From contig CANDNA010000012.1 in the NCBI GenBank assembly GCA_947385955.1, positions 1-64,000 of the forward strand: 64,000 nucleotides of DNA. Direction: 5' to 3'. Position 1 is the first letter of the stretch. Every line of letters starts with the position of its first letter. The position numbers and the translations under genes are program-made. Source of the DNA: an uncultured Clostridia bacterium (GTDB taxonomy: Bacteria; Bacillota; Clostridia; Lachnospirales; Lachnospiraceae). The notes beneath the pieces were generated by a model. It was not told where the DNA came from. It did no database searches and saw nothing but the letters and a program-made list of their open reading frames with translations. Shown here in pieces: positions 53,481 through 61,661 of this stretch.

Positions 53481-54359
53481 ATGGAAAATTATGAAAAAAC
53501 CGGATATTTGCGGGAACCTTTCCGGCTGTTCCATTTAAAGGACAGCTATGGCGGAGAGATGCAGCTGCATTATCATGATTTTTATAAAATCATTGTATTT
53601 TATGGGGGCAATGTGACTTATATGATCGAGGGCAGATCCTATGTACTGGAGCCGGGGGATATCGTACTGGTAAACCGATTCGACATTCACAAGCCCACAA
53701 TAGACAATACTGTACCCTATGAAAGAACCGTGCTCTATATTTCCGACCGGTGCCTGGAAAACAGCAGCTGGGGAAATTATGATGCCATGCTTTGTTTTTC
53801 CCAGGCGGCAGAGAAAAAATCCTATGTGCTGCGGGTAAAAGAATTCAGGGATACGGAGGCCGGCCGGCTGCTGGCCAGGATGGAAACAGGAGAGGAGCGG
53901 TATGGCTGGGAACGGGAGCGGGCGCTTTTGTTTGAGCTGTTCCTGCTGGCGGTAAACAGGCTCTGTCTGGAAGAGGAGAGGGAAAAAAGGAGCCGACCGG
54001 GAGCCATATACAATCCCAAAGTAATGGATTTGCTTGCCTACCTCCGGGAGCATTTGTTTGAAGAAATTTCCATTGACGCGCTGGCAGAGACTTTTTATAT
54101 CAGCAAATATCATATGATGCGTCTGTTTAAACAGGAAACCGGCTATACGATCCACCGTTATGTAACGGAAAAAAGAATTGCGGCAGCCAGGGAAAAGCTG
54201 CTGGAGGGTCTGTCCGCGGCAAAGGTAAGCGAGGAATGTGGATTTCAGGATTATTCCACATTCCTGCGTGCGTTTCAGAGCTGTGTGCATATGACGCCTA
54301 CGGCGTTTGCAGAAGCCCGGAAAGGCCGGAGCTGGGGTGCAGGACATAATCTTCCGTAA
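53481..54359 (+). CDS. AraC-family regulator with cupin sensor domain
   Basis: A 292-residue regulator. The N-terminal cupin ('LHYHDFYKIIVFYGGNVTYM', 'YVLEPGDIVLVNRFDIHKP') probably binds a sugar or similar ligand; the C-terminal ~100 residues hold two helix-turn-helix motifs ('ISIDALAETFYISKYHMMRL', 'KVSEECGFQDYSTFLRAF'). The start at 53481 follows GGGGGATGG. The target is unknown; the divergent DapF-like gene is a candidate. Its 3' end overlaps apbE (opposite strand) by 62 bp. Confidence 0.9.
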   Translation: MENYEKTGYLREPFRLFHLKDSYGGEMQLHYHDFYKIIVFYGGNVTYMIEGRSYVLEPGDIVLVNRFDIHKPTIDNTVPYERTVLYISDRCLENSSWGNYDAMLCFSQAAEKKSYVLRVKEFRDTEAGRLLARMETGEERYGWERERALLFELFLLAVNRLCLEEEREKRSRPGAIYNPKVMDLLAYLREHLFEEISIDALAETFYISKYHMMRLFKQETGYTIHRYVTEKRIAAAREKLLEGLSAAKVSEECGFQDYSTFLRAFQSCVHMTPTAFAEARKGRSWGAGHNLP

Positions 54360-55332
54360 TAAAGACAGCTTCCACCCCCGGCAGAGACTCGACATAGGCC
54401 ATGCCTTTATCCGGCCCCAGCAGAAAGCAGGCAGTGCTTAAGATGTCGCCGTCTGTGGAGGAATCGGACAGGATGGTGACGCCAAGCAGGCCGTTTTGCT
54501 CCGGCATCCCTGTCCGGGGATTCAGAAGATGGTGGTAGAGGATTCCGTCCGCTTCAAAATATCGTTCGTATACACCGGAGGATACCAGGGAAGCGTCCGA
54601 AACGGACAGAACGGCAATGGGAGTGCCTCTTAAGTCAAACGGCTTCTGGATGCCCAGACGAAACGGTGAGCCATCCGGTTTGCTGCCCAGTGTCAGCACA
54701 TTTCCTCCCAGATTGATTACGGCGCTTCCGATGCCCTGTTCTTTCAGGTAATCTTTCAGCCGGTCTGCAATATAGCCTTTGGCAATACAGCCCAGATCCA
54801 GTGCGGTGCCCGGCTCTTTCAGGGTGACTGTAGTGCCGGTTATCTGTACTTTTTGATAGTCCACACAGGGAAGCAGCGCTTGAATCTGCTGGCGGTCAGG
54901 CAGGGTATGCGTATCGGTACCTTTCAGTGAGGCGGAAGAAAAATTCCACAGGGCGGACAGGGGCGCGATTGTAATATCAACGGCGCCGTCTGTTTCCCGG
55001 CAATAATACAGCGCTGTCTGAAGCAGCCCGGCAGTTTCCGCAGATACCCGGACGGGAGCGCCGCCTGCATGATTGATATTCCAGATATCACTTCCTTCTT
55101 TTGTACGGCTGAACATGTCTTCATATGATCTGCACAGTGAAAAACAGTTATCCAGCAGTTTTTCGCAGTCAGAGTAGGAAAGTCTGCCGGTATCATACAG
55201 GGTAACGGTGACGGAAGTGTCCATACAGAAATCTGTTTTTGACACTGGTGTCATATTTTTCCCGCAGCCGGAGAGCAGGAGGCAGAAAAGGGAAAAGAGA
55301 CACAGGGACGGAAAGAATGTCTTTGCTTTCAT
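54298..55332 (-). CDS. apbE: FAD:protein FMN transferase lipoprotein
   Basis: A 344-residue lipoprotein: signal peptide with lipobox 'LLLSGCGKN'. It attaches FMN to Thr in Rnf/Nqr flavoprotein subunits, outside the membrane. 'AVINLGGNVLTLGSKPDG', 'VSSGVYERYFEADG', 'HHLLNPRTGMP' and 'STDGDILSTACFLLG' are ApbE motifs; the last includes metal-binding Asp. The targets RnfD and RnfG are encoded 40 kb away in this window. AAAGGA precedes the ATG at 55332. Confidence 0.94.
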   Translation of the reverse strand: MKAKTFFPSLCLFSLFCLLLSGCGKNMTPVSKTDFCMDTSVTVTLYDTGRLSYSDCEKLLDNCFSLCRSYEDMFSRTKEGSDIWNINHAGGAPVRVSAETAGLLQTALYYCRETDGAVDITIAPLSALWNFSSASLKGTDTHTLPDRQQIQALLPCVDYQKVQITGTTVTLKEPGTALDLGCIAKGYIADRLKDYLKEQGIGSAVINLGGNVLTLGSKPDGSPFRLGIQKPFDLRGTPIAVLSVSDASLVSSGVYERYFEADGILYHHLLNPRTGMPEQNGLLGVTILSDSSTDGDILSTACFLLGPDKGMAYVESLPGVEAVFITEDYVLHPSSGLSGLLQTP

Positions 55333-55435
55333 GGAAAATCCTTTCGCTTGTATTTTCAGATGAAGTAGTATATGATAGGGAAAAAGTATAGCATGTATTC
55401 CGGAAGAAAACAACGGTTTTGGATGAGGAGCGTTT

Positions 55436-56548
55436 ATGAAACTGTCAGATGATTTTGATGATAAAAATTCGGGAGTTCCGCTTATCTATATGATGGTAGG
55501 TGTTCTTTTATTTGCGGTTACAGTGATTGGCGCGGTGGTGCTGAACAATAAAAAGCCTTCCGGGACCAGGCAGGATACCGATATCAGGCAGGAGGCGGCA
55601 AAGACGGATGACAAAGGAGAAGAGCGTGCAGGGGCGGCAGCAGACGGGACAGATCCGTATATATCCGGCAGTACGCTGACCAGTGACGATCTGGATTTCT
55701 GGCATATGTATGACGAGACAGAGAGTCCTGAGGAAGAAGAGAAAAAGAAAAAAGAGAAGGAAGAAGAGAAGGAACAGGATCCTTCCACGGACGGCAAACA
55801 TACAAAGCTGGTGGCGGAGGACGGGACAGAGGAATGGGTCAGTATCAATCCTTATCTGACTAAGAACACCTATGATTATTCCGGCCTGGTTTATCAGTAT
55901 CCGATTATGAAGTATTATGAGGACAGTGAGAGAGTGTCCCGTGTGGGCATCCGGGTATCTGCAGAGGACGGGGATATCAATTTTGAAAAGCTGAAAAAGG
56001 CCGGGGTGGAATTTGCCATGATACAGATCGGTTCCAGGGGATATGGAAGCGGGAATCTGATGGCGGATGAAATGTTTTATGAAAATATCAATAAGGCCAC
56101 GGAGGCCGGTATGGATGTGGGCGTTACCTTTTTTTCTCAGGCAGTGACCAAAGAGGAAGCGCTGGAAGAGGCTTATCGGGTGATAGAAGGTCTGCAGGGA
56201 TTTACAGTGGTCTATCCGGTGGCTTTTGATATGGAGTATGTGAAAAATGATACGGCGCGGGTACAGGGCTTATCCAGGGACAGTAAAACAGAGATCGCCA
56301 GGACATTTCTGGATGCGGTGGAGCAGGCAGGCTATAAGGTGATGCTCTATGGAGATAAGGAATGGCTGATCCGGAGAGTGGACTTATCCAAGCTGATCAG
56401 TTATGATGTCTGGCTGACCCAGGATCAGGATACGCCGGATTATCCGTACCGGTATACTATGTGGGAATATACGAAAAATGCCAAGCTGGACGGTATCAGT
56501 GAGCCGGCCAAGCTGAGTATCTGTATGATTGACTATGCTTCCAAATAG
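55436..56548 (+). CDS. Membrane-anchored GH25-like protein with altered catalytic site
   Basis: A 370-residue protein with an N-terminal helix (residues 15-36), a Lys/Glu-rich low-complexity linker at 94-115 and a C-terminal GH25 lysozyme-like barrel from about 165. In active GH25 enzymes the barrel opens 'GIDVS'; here it is 'GIRVSAEDGDINF', with Arg173 in place of the first catalytic Asp. The later 'AFDMEY' retains Asp265 and Glu267. It may bind rather than cut peptidoglycan, or use a changed mechanism. GAGGAG precedes the ATG. Confidence 0.8.
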   Translation: MKLSDDFDDKNSGVPLIYMMVGVLLFAVTVIGAVVLNNKKPSGTRQDTDIRQEAAKTDDKGEERAGAAADGTDPYISGSTLTSDDLDFWHMYDETESPEEEEKKKKEKEEEKEQDPSTDGKHTKLVAEDGTEEWVSINPYLTKNTYDYSGLVYQYPIMKYYEDSERVSRVGIRVSAEDGDINFEKLKKAGVEFAMIQIGSRGYGSGNLMADEMFYENINKATEAGMDVGVTFFSQAVTKEEALEEAYRVIEGLQGFTVVYPVAFDMEYVKNDTARVQGLSRDSKTEIARTFLDAVEQAGYKVMLYGDKEWLIRRVDLSKLISYDVWLTQDQDTPDYPYRYTMWEYTKNAKLDGISEPAKLSICMIDYASK

Positions 56549-56616
56549 GCTCTATGGAAGAAAAAGCAGGGAGCATCACAGGGCATGTGGCACAAACACA
56601 AAGGAGGGACAAAACT

Positions 56617-57207
56617 ATGGAACAGAGAACGGCACAGGTGAAGCGCAGCACCAGGGAAACGGATATTACGGTCCGGCTGAATCTGGACGGCAGCGGGAAC
56701 TGCCGGTCAGAGAGCGGAATCGGCTTTCTGGATCATATGCTGGACGGTTTTGCCCGTCACGGACTGTTTGATCTGGAGATTACCTGTAAAGGGGATTTGC
56801 AGGTGGACTGTCACCATACCGTTGAGGATGTGGGAATCGTACTGGGAGAAGCCATCCGGCAGGCTCTGGGAGAAAAGAAGGCCATCCGGCGTTATGGCAG
56901 TATGCTGCTGCCTATGGATGAAGCACTGGTACTGTGTGCCATTGACCTGTCAGGGCGTCCTTATCTGAGCTTTGAGGAGACTTATACAGTAGACAGGATC
57001 GGCGGTCTGGATACGGAGATGATTCATGACTTTTTTTATGCCGTTTCCTATTCGGCAGGGATGAATCTGCATCTGAAGCAGCTCAGCGGCTTTAACAATC
57101 ATCATATTGCAGAAGCCAGCTTTAAGGCGTTTGCCAGGGCATTGGATGAGGCGACGATGCATGAACCCCGGATTGACGGGGTGTGGTCTACAAAGGGGAC
57201 GCTGTAG
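56617..57207 (+). CDS. hisB: Imidazoleglycerol-phosphate dehydratase
   Basis: A 196-residue histidine-pathway enzyme. Metal-binding motifs are 'GFLDHMLDGFARHGLFDL', 'DCHHTVEDVGIVLG' and 'FNNHHIAEASFKAFARAL'. The start at 56617 follows AAGGAGGG. No other his gene is in the window, so the pathway genes are scattered or this copy is displaced. Its 3' end overlaps the opposite AP2/HNH-like gene by 20 bp. Confidence 0.96.
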   Translation: MEQRTAQVKRSTRETDITVRLNLDGSGNCRSESGIGFLDHMLDGFARHGLFDLEITCKGDLQVDCHHTVEDVGIVLGEAIRQALGEKKAIRRYGSMLLPMDEALVLCAIDLSGRPYLSFEETYTVDRIGGLDTEMIHDFFYAVSYSAGMNLHLKQLSGFNNHHIAEASFKAFARALDEATMHEPRIDGVWSTKGTL

Positions 57208-58030
57208 AGGCAGCGTTTCCATCCTCAGGCCGGGAGACAGATTCCGGTCTGTAAGACAGAATCCGGGGGGAGACAGACAGCCTGTCATACAGGTCCGCAT
57301 AGAGGGACGGAGAGACATTTTCCATGTAATTGGGTACATACTGCCTGGTAACACCTGCTTTTTTCAGGAGGTCAATGGCTTTGTTATAGGCAATGGCTGC
57401 CTGTATGTCTGTTTCATAATAACCGATGATATAATCTCCGTTGATATGGATTTTGGCTTTGTAGTATGGCTTTCCGGCCTTTGTGACCCGGCTGACACCA
57501 TGAAAACAGTTGAGGATTTCGATGTTTTCATACCGGAAATCCAGATTGTCTCCGTTGACAAAACGGAAATCACGGCCTTCCACGGCATAGCTTTTGATAC
57601 CGTAACGTGCGCCGATGCCGGTCTGCATACCATAATCGGAGATAAACAGACGGTTTCCCCGTTTCATGATTTTATGGGAAGAATAATAAAATAAATCATC
57701 CAGGTCAAATTTCAGGACAGTGTCCTGGGTCAGATAATATTCAAAATACCGGATGCGGATATAGATCGGATTGGCAATATAGAGCCCGTTGTCCCGGAAA
57801 TTCATCAGGCTGACCCATTTCCCAAAGGGAAGGGAAAGACCGGGATGATAAGACAGAAAGGTGACGGTGGTGTCATTCAGAATGTGCAGCGCTTCCTGAT
57901 ATGCCTGGTGGGCAGACCGGGAAGAGGAAAAACTGCCCAGACTGATGTGCTTGCTGCGATAGGTAACGGAAGCGCGGAAGTAAATGCTTCCGTCTTTTTT
58001 TTGTGCGGTACAAACACCGGGCAGTTGCAT
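57188..58030 (-). CDS. AP2-HNH-AP2-like protein with degenerate nuclease core
   Basis: A 280-residue protein. Residues ~12-52 ('IYFRASVTYRSKHISLGSF', 'AHQAYQEALHIL') and ~177-225 ('PYYKAKIHINGDYIIGYYET', 'AAIAYNKAIDLL') resemble AP2 DNA-binding domains found in phage HNH homing endonucleases. Between them, 120-175 resembles the HNH_3 region, but 'DHINGDGLDNR' of active enzymes reads 'FRFVNGDNLDFRYENIEIL': the catalytic His and the Asn are lost. It is probably a domesticated DNA-binding protein; target unknown. AAAGGAG lies 8 nt before the ATG. No flanking repeats or intron boundaries were seen. Confidence 0.72.
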   Translation of the reverse strand: MQLPGVCTAQKKDGSIYFRASVTYRSKHISLGSFSSSRSAHQAYQEALHILNDTTVTFLSYHPGLSLPFGKWVSLMNFRDNGLYIANPIYIRIRYFEYYLTQDTVLKFDLDDLFYYSSHKIMKRGNRLFISDYGMQTGIGARYGIKSYAVEGRDFRFVNGDNLDFRYENIEILNCFHGVSRVTKAGKPYYKAKIHINGDYIIGYYETDIQAAIAYNKAIDLLKKAGVTRQYVPNYMENVSPSLYADLYDRLSVSPRILSYRPESVSRPEDGNAASTASPL

Positions 58031-58197
58031 GGGCAGACTCCTTTTACTGATTCTTTGTCAGGGTTTCTTTTGTTCTATTATCATAACACAAAGCCGGCTC
58101 TCTTGCCAGTAAGGGCGTTTTTGGAAATTACATAATTTTTCCAGTTTTCTGCATAATTTTGGTACAACCTGTATAGAATGATATGGGTGAAGAGATT

Positions 58198-58815
58198 ATG
58201 TATAGAAAATATGTTCTTTCGCTTTTCCTGTGCAATATGATCGTTCTGGCTTCTTTCTGTTGCCTGAAAATAGTGGAACGGAGCCGTTATGCGGCAACGC
58301 CTGCTTTTCGTATGCAGTTACAGGAAGGGCTCCGGGAAGAGGAAGCCAGCAGTATGATTGGCAGTATAGACAGGGCGGATTCCGGACAGAGAGTCATTGA
58401 TTACCAGGTACTGGAACGCCAGGCGGAATACCTTTCCGAAAAAGATTTTCAGATTTTATGCAGAATCGTGGAGGCGGAGGCCGGGGGCGAGGATTTAAAC
58501 GGCAGAATACTGGTGGCAAATGTGATTTTGAACCGGGTCAGGGACAGTGCATTTCCGGATACGGTGGAAGGTGTGGTATTTCAGAAAAGCAACGGGTGTT
58601 TTCAGTTTTCTCCGATCCGGGACGGCCGCTATCAGAGAGTCAAGATTTCGGATGAAACAATAGAAGCAGTGGAACGGGCGCTTTTGGGTGAAGATTATTC
58701 AGAAGGGGCCCTCTATTTTGTGTCCAGAAAAGGAGCTGCACCGGAGAAAATGCAGTGGTTCGACAATCATCTGACCAGGCTGTTCCAATATGGGGGACAT
58801 GAATTTTTTTCCTGA
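58198..58815 (+). CDS. SleB-like cell-wall hydrolase
   Basis: A 205-residue protein with an N-terminal helix ('VLSLFLCNMIVLASFCCLKI') and a Hydrolase_2 (SleB/CwlJ) domain from about residue 88: 'LCRIVEAEAGGEDLNGRILV' holds the catalytic Glu, then 'GVVFQKSNGCFQFSPI' and 'GALYFVSRKGA'. Family members cut spore cortex at germination. The start at 58198 has GGGTGAAGAG upstream; an ATG at 58183 lacks a site. Spore location is inferred from the family. Confidence 0.85.
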   Translation: MYRKYVLSLFLCNMIVLASFCCLKIVERSRYAATPAFRMQLQEGLREEEASSMIGSIDRADSGQRVIDYQVLERQAEYLSEKDFQILCRIVEAEAGGEDLNGRILVANVILNRVRDSAFPDTVEGVVFQKSNGCFQFSPIRDGRYQRVKISDETIEAVERALLGEDYSEGALYFVSRKGAAPEKMQWFDNHLTRLFQYGGHEFFS

Positions 58816-58828
58816 GAGTGGAGAGCGT

Positions 58829-59065
58829 ATCCGGCAATCCTGGCGTCCCTTTCTTTTTCTGTGCCGGACTGCGGATATAAGCAGTTCTAAGTGTTTCGGC
58901 GGAGATTTTGTCAGGCCGCGCAACCGGCCGCTATGCGCCATCCGGGCGCAAATCGGCCTTTTCCGTGCATCCGTGCACGGAAATTGCAGTTTACTGGCGA
59001 AACACTAAGAACCGCTAATATCCTCCGTAGGACAGAAAAAGAGAGGGATACCGGGATTGCCGGAT
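58829..59065. repeat. 237-bp imperfect inverted-repeat element (MITE-like or structured RNA)
   Basis: The ends are ATCCGGCAATCC (58829-58840) and its exact complement (59054-59065). The match continues inward: 58841-58862 with 59032-59053 (18 of 22), then after a ~10-nt loop 58872-58897 with 58998-59023 approximately (23 of 26). The centre holds three compact hairpins: GGCCG/CGGCC at 58914-58929, TGCGCC/GGCGCA at 58934-58950, and a perfect 10-bp stem at 58960-58983; the last two loops share ATCCG. It starts 14 bp after the SleB-like stop and ends 117 bp before thrC. No open frame or clear target-site duplication was seen. Confidence 0.8.
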
Positions 59066-59094
59066 GGTTATCCCGATAAATCCCCGGCTGCCTG

Positions 59095-59123
59095 TTGCGG
59101 GAAGGGCTGCTTTGTGATATACT
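59095..59123 (+). promoter_or_regulatory. Promoter of thrC
   Basis: TTGCGG at 59095-59100 and TATACT at 59118-59123, spacer 17 bp, about 58 bp before the start. It lies outside the inverted-repeat element. Confidence 0.6.
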
Positions 59124-59181
59124 TTGGCATGGCTGTAACGACGGTAAAAGCCGTAACTGAGATACGAAAGGAAAGACAAAG

Positions 59182-60675
59182 ATGGAGATTTTATATAAGA
59201 GCACCAGAAATGGAAGTAAGCCGATACCGGCTTCTCAGGCTGTTTTAAAAGGGCTGGCCGATGACGGCGGGCTGTTTGTTCCGGAGAGGATTCCTGCATT
59301 GGACAGAACCCTGGAAGAATATGCAGGTATGAGCTATCAGGAAACTGCCTATGAGATTATGAAGCTGTATCTGACGGATTATACGGAAGAAGAGTTGAAA
59401 GACTGTATTGCAAAGGCTTATGACAGCAAATTTGATACAAAGAAGATTGCACCGTTAAGGGAGGCGGACGGTGCCTGGTATCTGGAGCTGTTTCATGGCG
59501 CTACCATTGCCTTTAAGGATATGGCGCTTTCCATACTGCCGCATCTGATGACCACGGCGGCCAGAAAGAATCAGATCGGGAATGAGATTGTGATTCTGAC
59601 CGCTACTTCCGGGGATACGGGAAAGGCGGCGCTGGCAGGGTTTGCAGATGTGGAAGGCACCCGCATTGTGGTTTTCTATCCTAAGAATGGCGTCAGCCCG
59701 ATCCAGGAAAAACAGATGGTGACACAGAAGGGAAGCAATACCTTTGTGGCAGGCATTCATGGTAATTTTGACGACGCCCAGACAGGGGTCAAGAAGATTT
59801 TTGCGGATGAGGGGCTGAAGAACAGGCTGGATGCTCATGGGTTTCAGTTTTCTTCTGCCAATTCCATTAATATTGGCCGGCTGGTGCCGCAGATTGTATA
59901 CTATGTGTATGCCTATGCCACACTTTTAAAAGAGGAAAAGATAAAGAGCGGAGAACAGATCAACGTAGTGGTTCCCACCGGCAATTTTGGCAATATCCTG
60001 GCTGCTTATTATGCAAAGCATATGGGGCTGCCGATTGACAGGCTGATCTGTGCATCCAATGAAAATAAGGTGCTGTATGACTTTTTCCAGAGCGGCACGT
60101 ATGACAGAAACCGGGAGTTTGTACTGACCAGTTCCCCTTCTATGGATATTCTGATTTCCAGCAATCTGGAACGGCTGATTTATCAGATTGCCGGAGCGGA
60201 TGGGGATAAAAATGCGGCTTTGATGGCGGCGCTTGCAAAAGAAGGTGTCTATACGATAGAAGAAGCTATGCGGCAGGAGCTGAAAGACTTTTATGGCGGT
60301 TATGCATCCATGCAGGAAACCGGAGAGCGCATCCGGACTATGTATGAAAAAACAGGCTATGTCCTGGACCCGCATACTGCGGTGGCTTCTGTGGTGTATG
60401 AAACATACAGAAAAGAAACCGGAGATCATAAAAAGACAGTGATTGCTTCCACAGCCAGTCCGTTTAAGTTTACCAGAAGTGTAATGGAATCTATCCGGAC
60501 TTCCTGTGAGGACATGGACGATTTCGCACTGGCAGATGAACTTTCCCGGATATCGGGGATCGCAGTGCCGGGAGCAGTGGAAGAAATCCGTACGGCTCCT
60601 GTTCTGCACGATCATATCTGTGAAGCAGATGAGATGGCAGAAATGGTGTGTGGTTTTCTGGGGATCGAAGGCTGA
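59182..60675 (+). CDS. threonine synthase thrC: Threonine synthase
   Basis: A 497-residue PLP enzyme that converts O-phosphohomoserine to threonine. 'PLREADGAWYLELFHGATIA' leads to the PLP lysine Lys112 in 'TIAFKDMALSIL'. 'LTATSGDTGKAALAGFAD' and 'VPTGNFGNILAAYYAKHMG' bind phosphate and cofactor. Length matches the long (yeast/E. coli-like) class. GGAAAG lies upstream of the ATG. Two small unknown genes follow. Confidence 0.96.
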   Translation: MEILYKSTRNGSKPIPASQAVLKGLADDGGLFVPERIPALDRTLEEYAGMSYQETAYEIMKLYLTDYTEEELKDCIAKAYDSKFDTKKIAPLREADGAWYLELFHGATIAFKDMALSILPHLMTTAARKNQIGNEIVILTATSGDTGKAALAGFADVEGTRIVVFYPKNGVSPIQEKQMVTQKGSNTFVAGIHGNFDDAQTGVKKIFADEGLKNRLDAHGFQFSSANSINIGRLVPQIVYYVYAYATLLKEEKIKSGEQINVVVPTGNFGNILAAYYAKHMGLPIDRLICASNENKVLYDFFQSGTYDRNREFVLTSSPSMDILISSNLERLIYQIAGADGDKNAALMAALAKEGVYTIEEAMRQELKDFYGGYASMQETGERIRTMYEKTGYVLDPHTAVASVVYETYRKETGDHKKTVIASTASPFKFTRSVMESIRTSCEDMDDFALADELSRISGIAVPGAVEEIRTAPVLHDHICEADEMAEMVCGFLGIEG

Positions 60676-60695
60676 TTACATAGGAGAGAAAAAAG

Positions 60696-61037
60696 ATGGA
60701 TTTGATATTGGACGTGTTTATGGCGTTTTTTGGCGGATATCTGGTCTATGCCGCAGTGAAAATGAAGCAGACCGGGGAGCTGGCCAAAGGGATCATGGTG
60801 AGTAAGGATGCGGACCTTTCCAAAGCAAAGGATATTCCGGGGTATGTGCAGTATATGTATGGGAAAACGATTGTGATGGGAGTCTGTGCGCTGGTCTGCG
60901 GTGTAGTGGGGGTGCTCAATGATCTGTATGGCGGTCTGACAATGGTACAGCTTGTTATGGCAGTGGTATTTTTCATTGTGGTGGTCGGGTTTGGTGTGAT
61001 GACCTCGAAAGCACAGAAGAAATATCTGGGATTGTAA
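60696..61037 (+). CDS. Small three-helix membrane protein of unknown function
   Basis: Not recognised. The 113-residue protein has hydrophobic helices near 3-20 ('LDVFMAFFGGYLVYAAV'), 57-76 ('TIVMGVCALVCGVVGVLNDL') and 83-101 ('QLVMAVVFFIVVVGFGVM'), with a conserved-looking hydrophilic loop between the first two. GGAGAG precedes the ATG. It lies 20 bp after thrC, so may be cotranscribed. Confidence 0.75.
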   Translation: MDLILDVFMAFFGGYLVYAAVKMKQTGELAKGIMVSKDADLSKAKDIPGYVQYMYGKTIVMGVCALVCGVVGVLNDLYGGLTMVQLVMAVVFFIVVVGFGVMTSKAQKKYLGL

Positions 61038-61088
61038 AATCGGAGATGTCACATAAAGGAAATCTGAGAATAGAAGGAGAAACCCGGA

Positions 61089-61496
61089 ATGAAAAACTTC
61101 AGAGAGTATCTACCGGAAAAATACAGGAACCCTGATTTTCAGAAAATAGAAACAGGGATTTATAAGACCAGATCACCCTATGACGGCGAAGATATTTTTG
61201 TCACCTCTCTTTCGTTTGAGATGGAGCCGGAGTGCTTTGGTGAGGAAGACGCTTCCCCCAGGAATCTTACCCAGATTCCTATTGAAGGTATTTTGGATGA
61301 GTTTTCTGTATACGTTACCGATTTTTATGACAGGCTGAATGAAACGAGCGAGACTGTCTGTTATCAGGAGTTTGGCTCCTCCAATCTGTCAGATATTCAA
61401 AGGTTAAGAACCTTGATCGGGAAACGGTTTTATGCTGCATTATGCGATGACGTGGAGGATGAGGAGGAAGAAGAATACAGGATGATAATAGAATAA
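61089..61496 (+). CDS. Hypothetical acidic cytoplasmic protein
   Basis: Not recognised. A 135-residue soluble protein with no signal or helix anchor and an acidic tail ('DDVEDEEEEEYRMII'). GAAGGAG precedes the ATG with good spacing, and codon use resembles neighbours, so it is probably real. It follows the membrane protein by 51 bp. Confidence 0.7.
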   Translation: MKNFREYLPEKYRNPDFQKIETGIYKTRSPYDGEDIFVTSLSFEMEPECFGEEDASPRNLTQIPIEGILDEFSVYVTDFYDRLNETSETVCYQEFGSSNLSDIQRLRTLIGKRFYAALCDDVEDEEEEEYRMIIE

Positions 61497-61661
61497 GATT
61501 TTTACAGAAAGGTTACATAAGTGTGCGGACTTTCTATTGTCATGAATCAAAGGAGCTGCTGCAGAACAGATGAGTCATCATCCGGGAAGCAACAGCTCTT
61601 TTGATATGGACCGCACTGAAGCGGCCCAAAAGTATGCCGCCGGAGCGGCCTGCCGGAGAGA

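Noticed and set aside
58816-59181. T-box or known riboswitch before thrC
   Set aside because: No T-box consensus or specifier-loop arrangement was found; the structure seen is an inverted repeat instead.
61547-61604. Inverted repeat (16-bp arms, 26-nt loop) between 61496 and the citrate synthase end
   Set aside because: No T-run on either strand, so it is not supported as a terminator; left as a possible weak hairpin.
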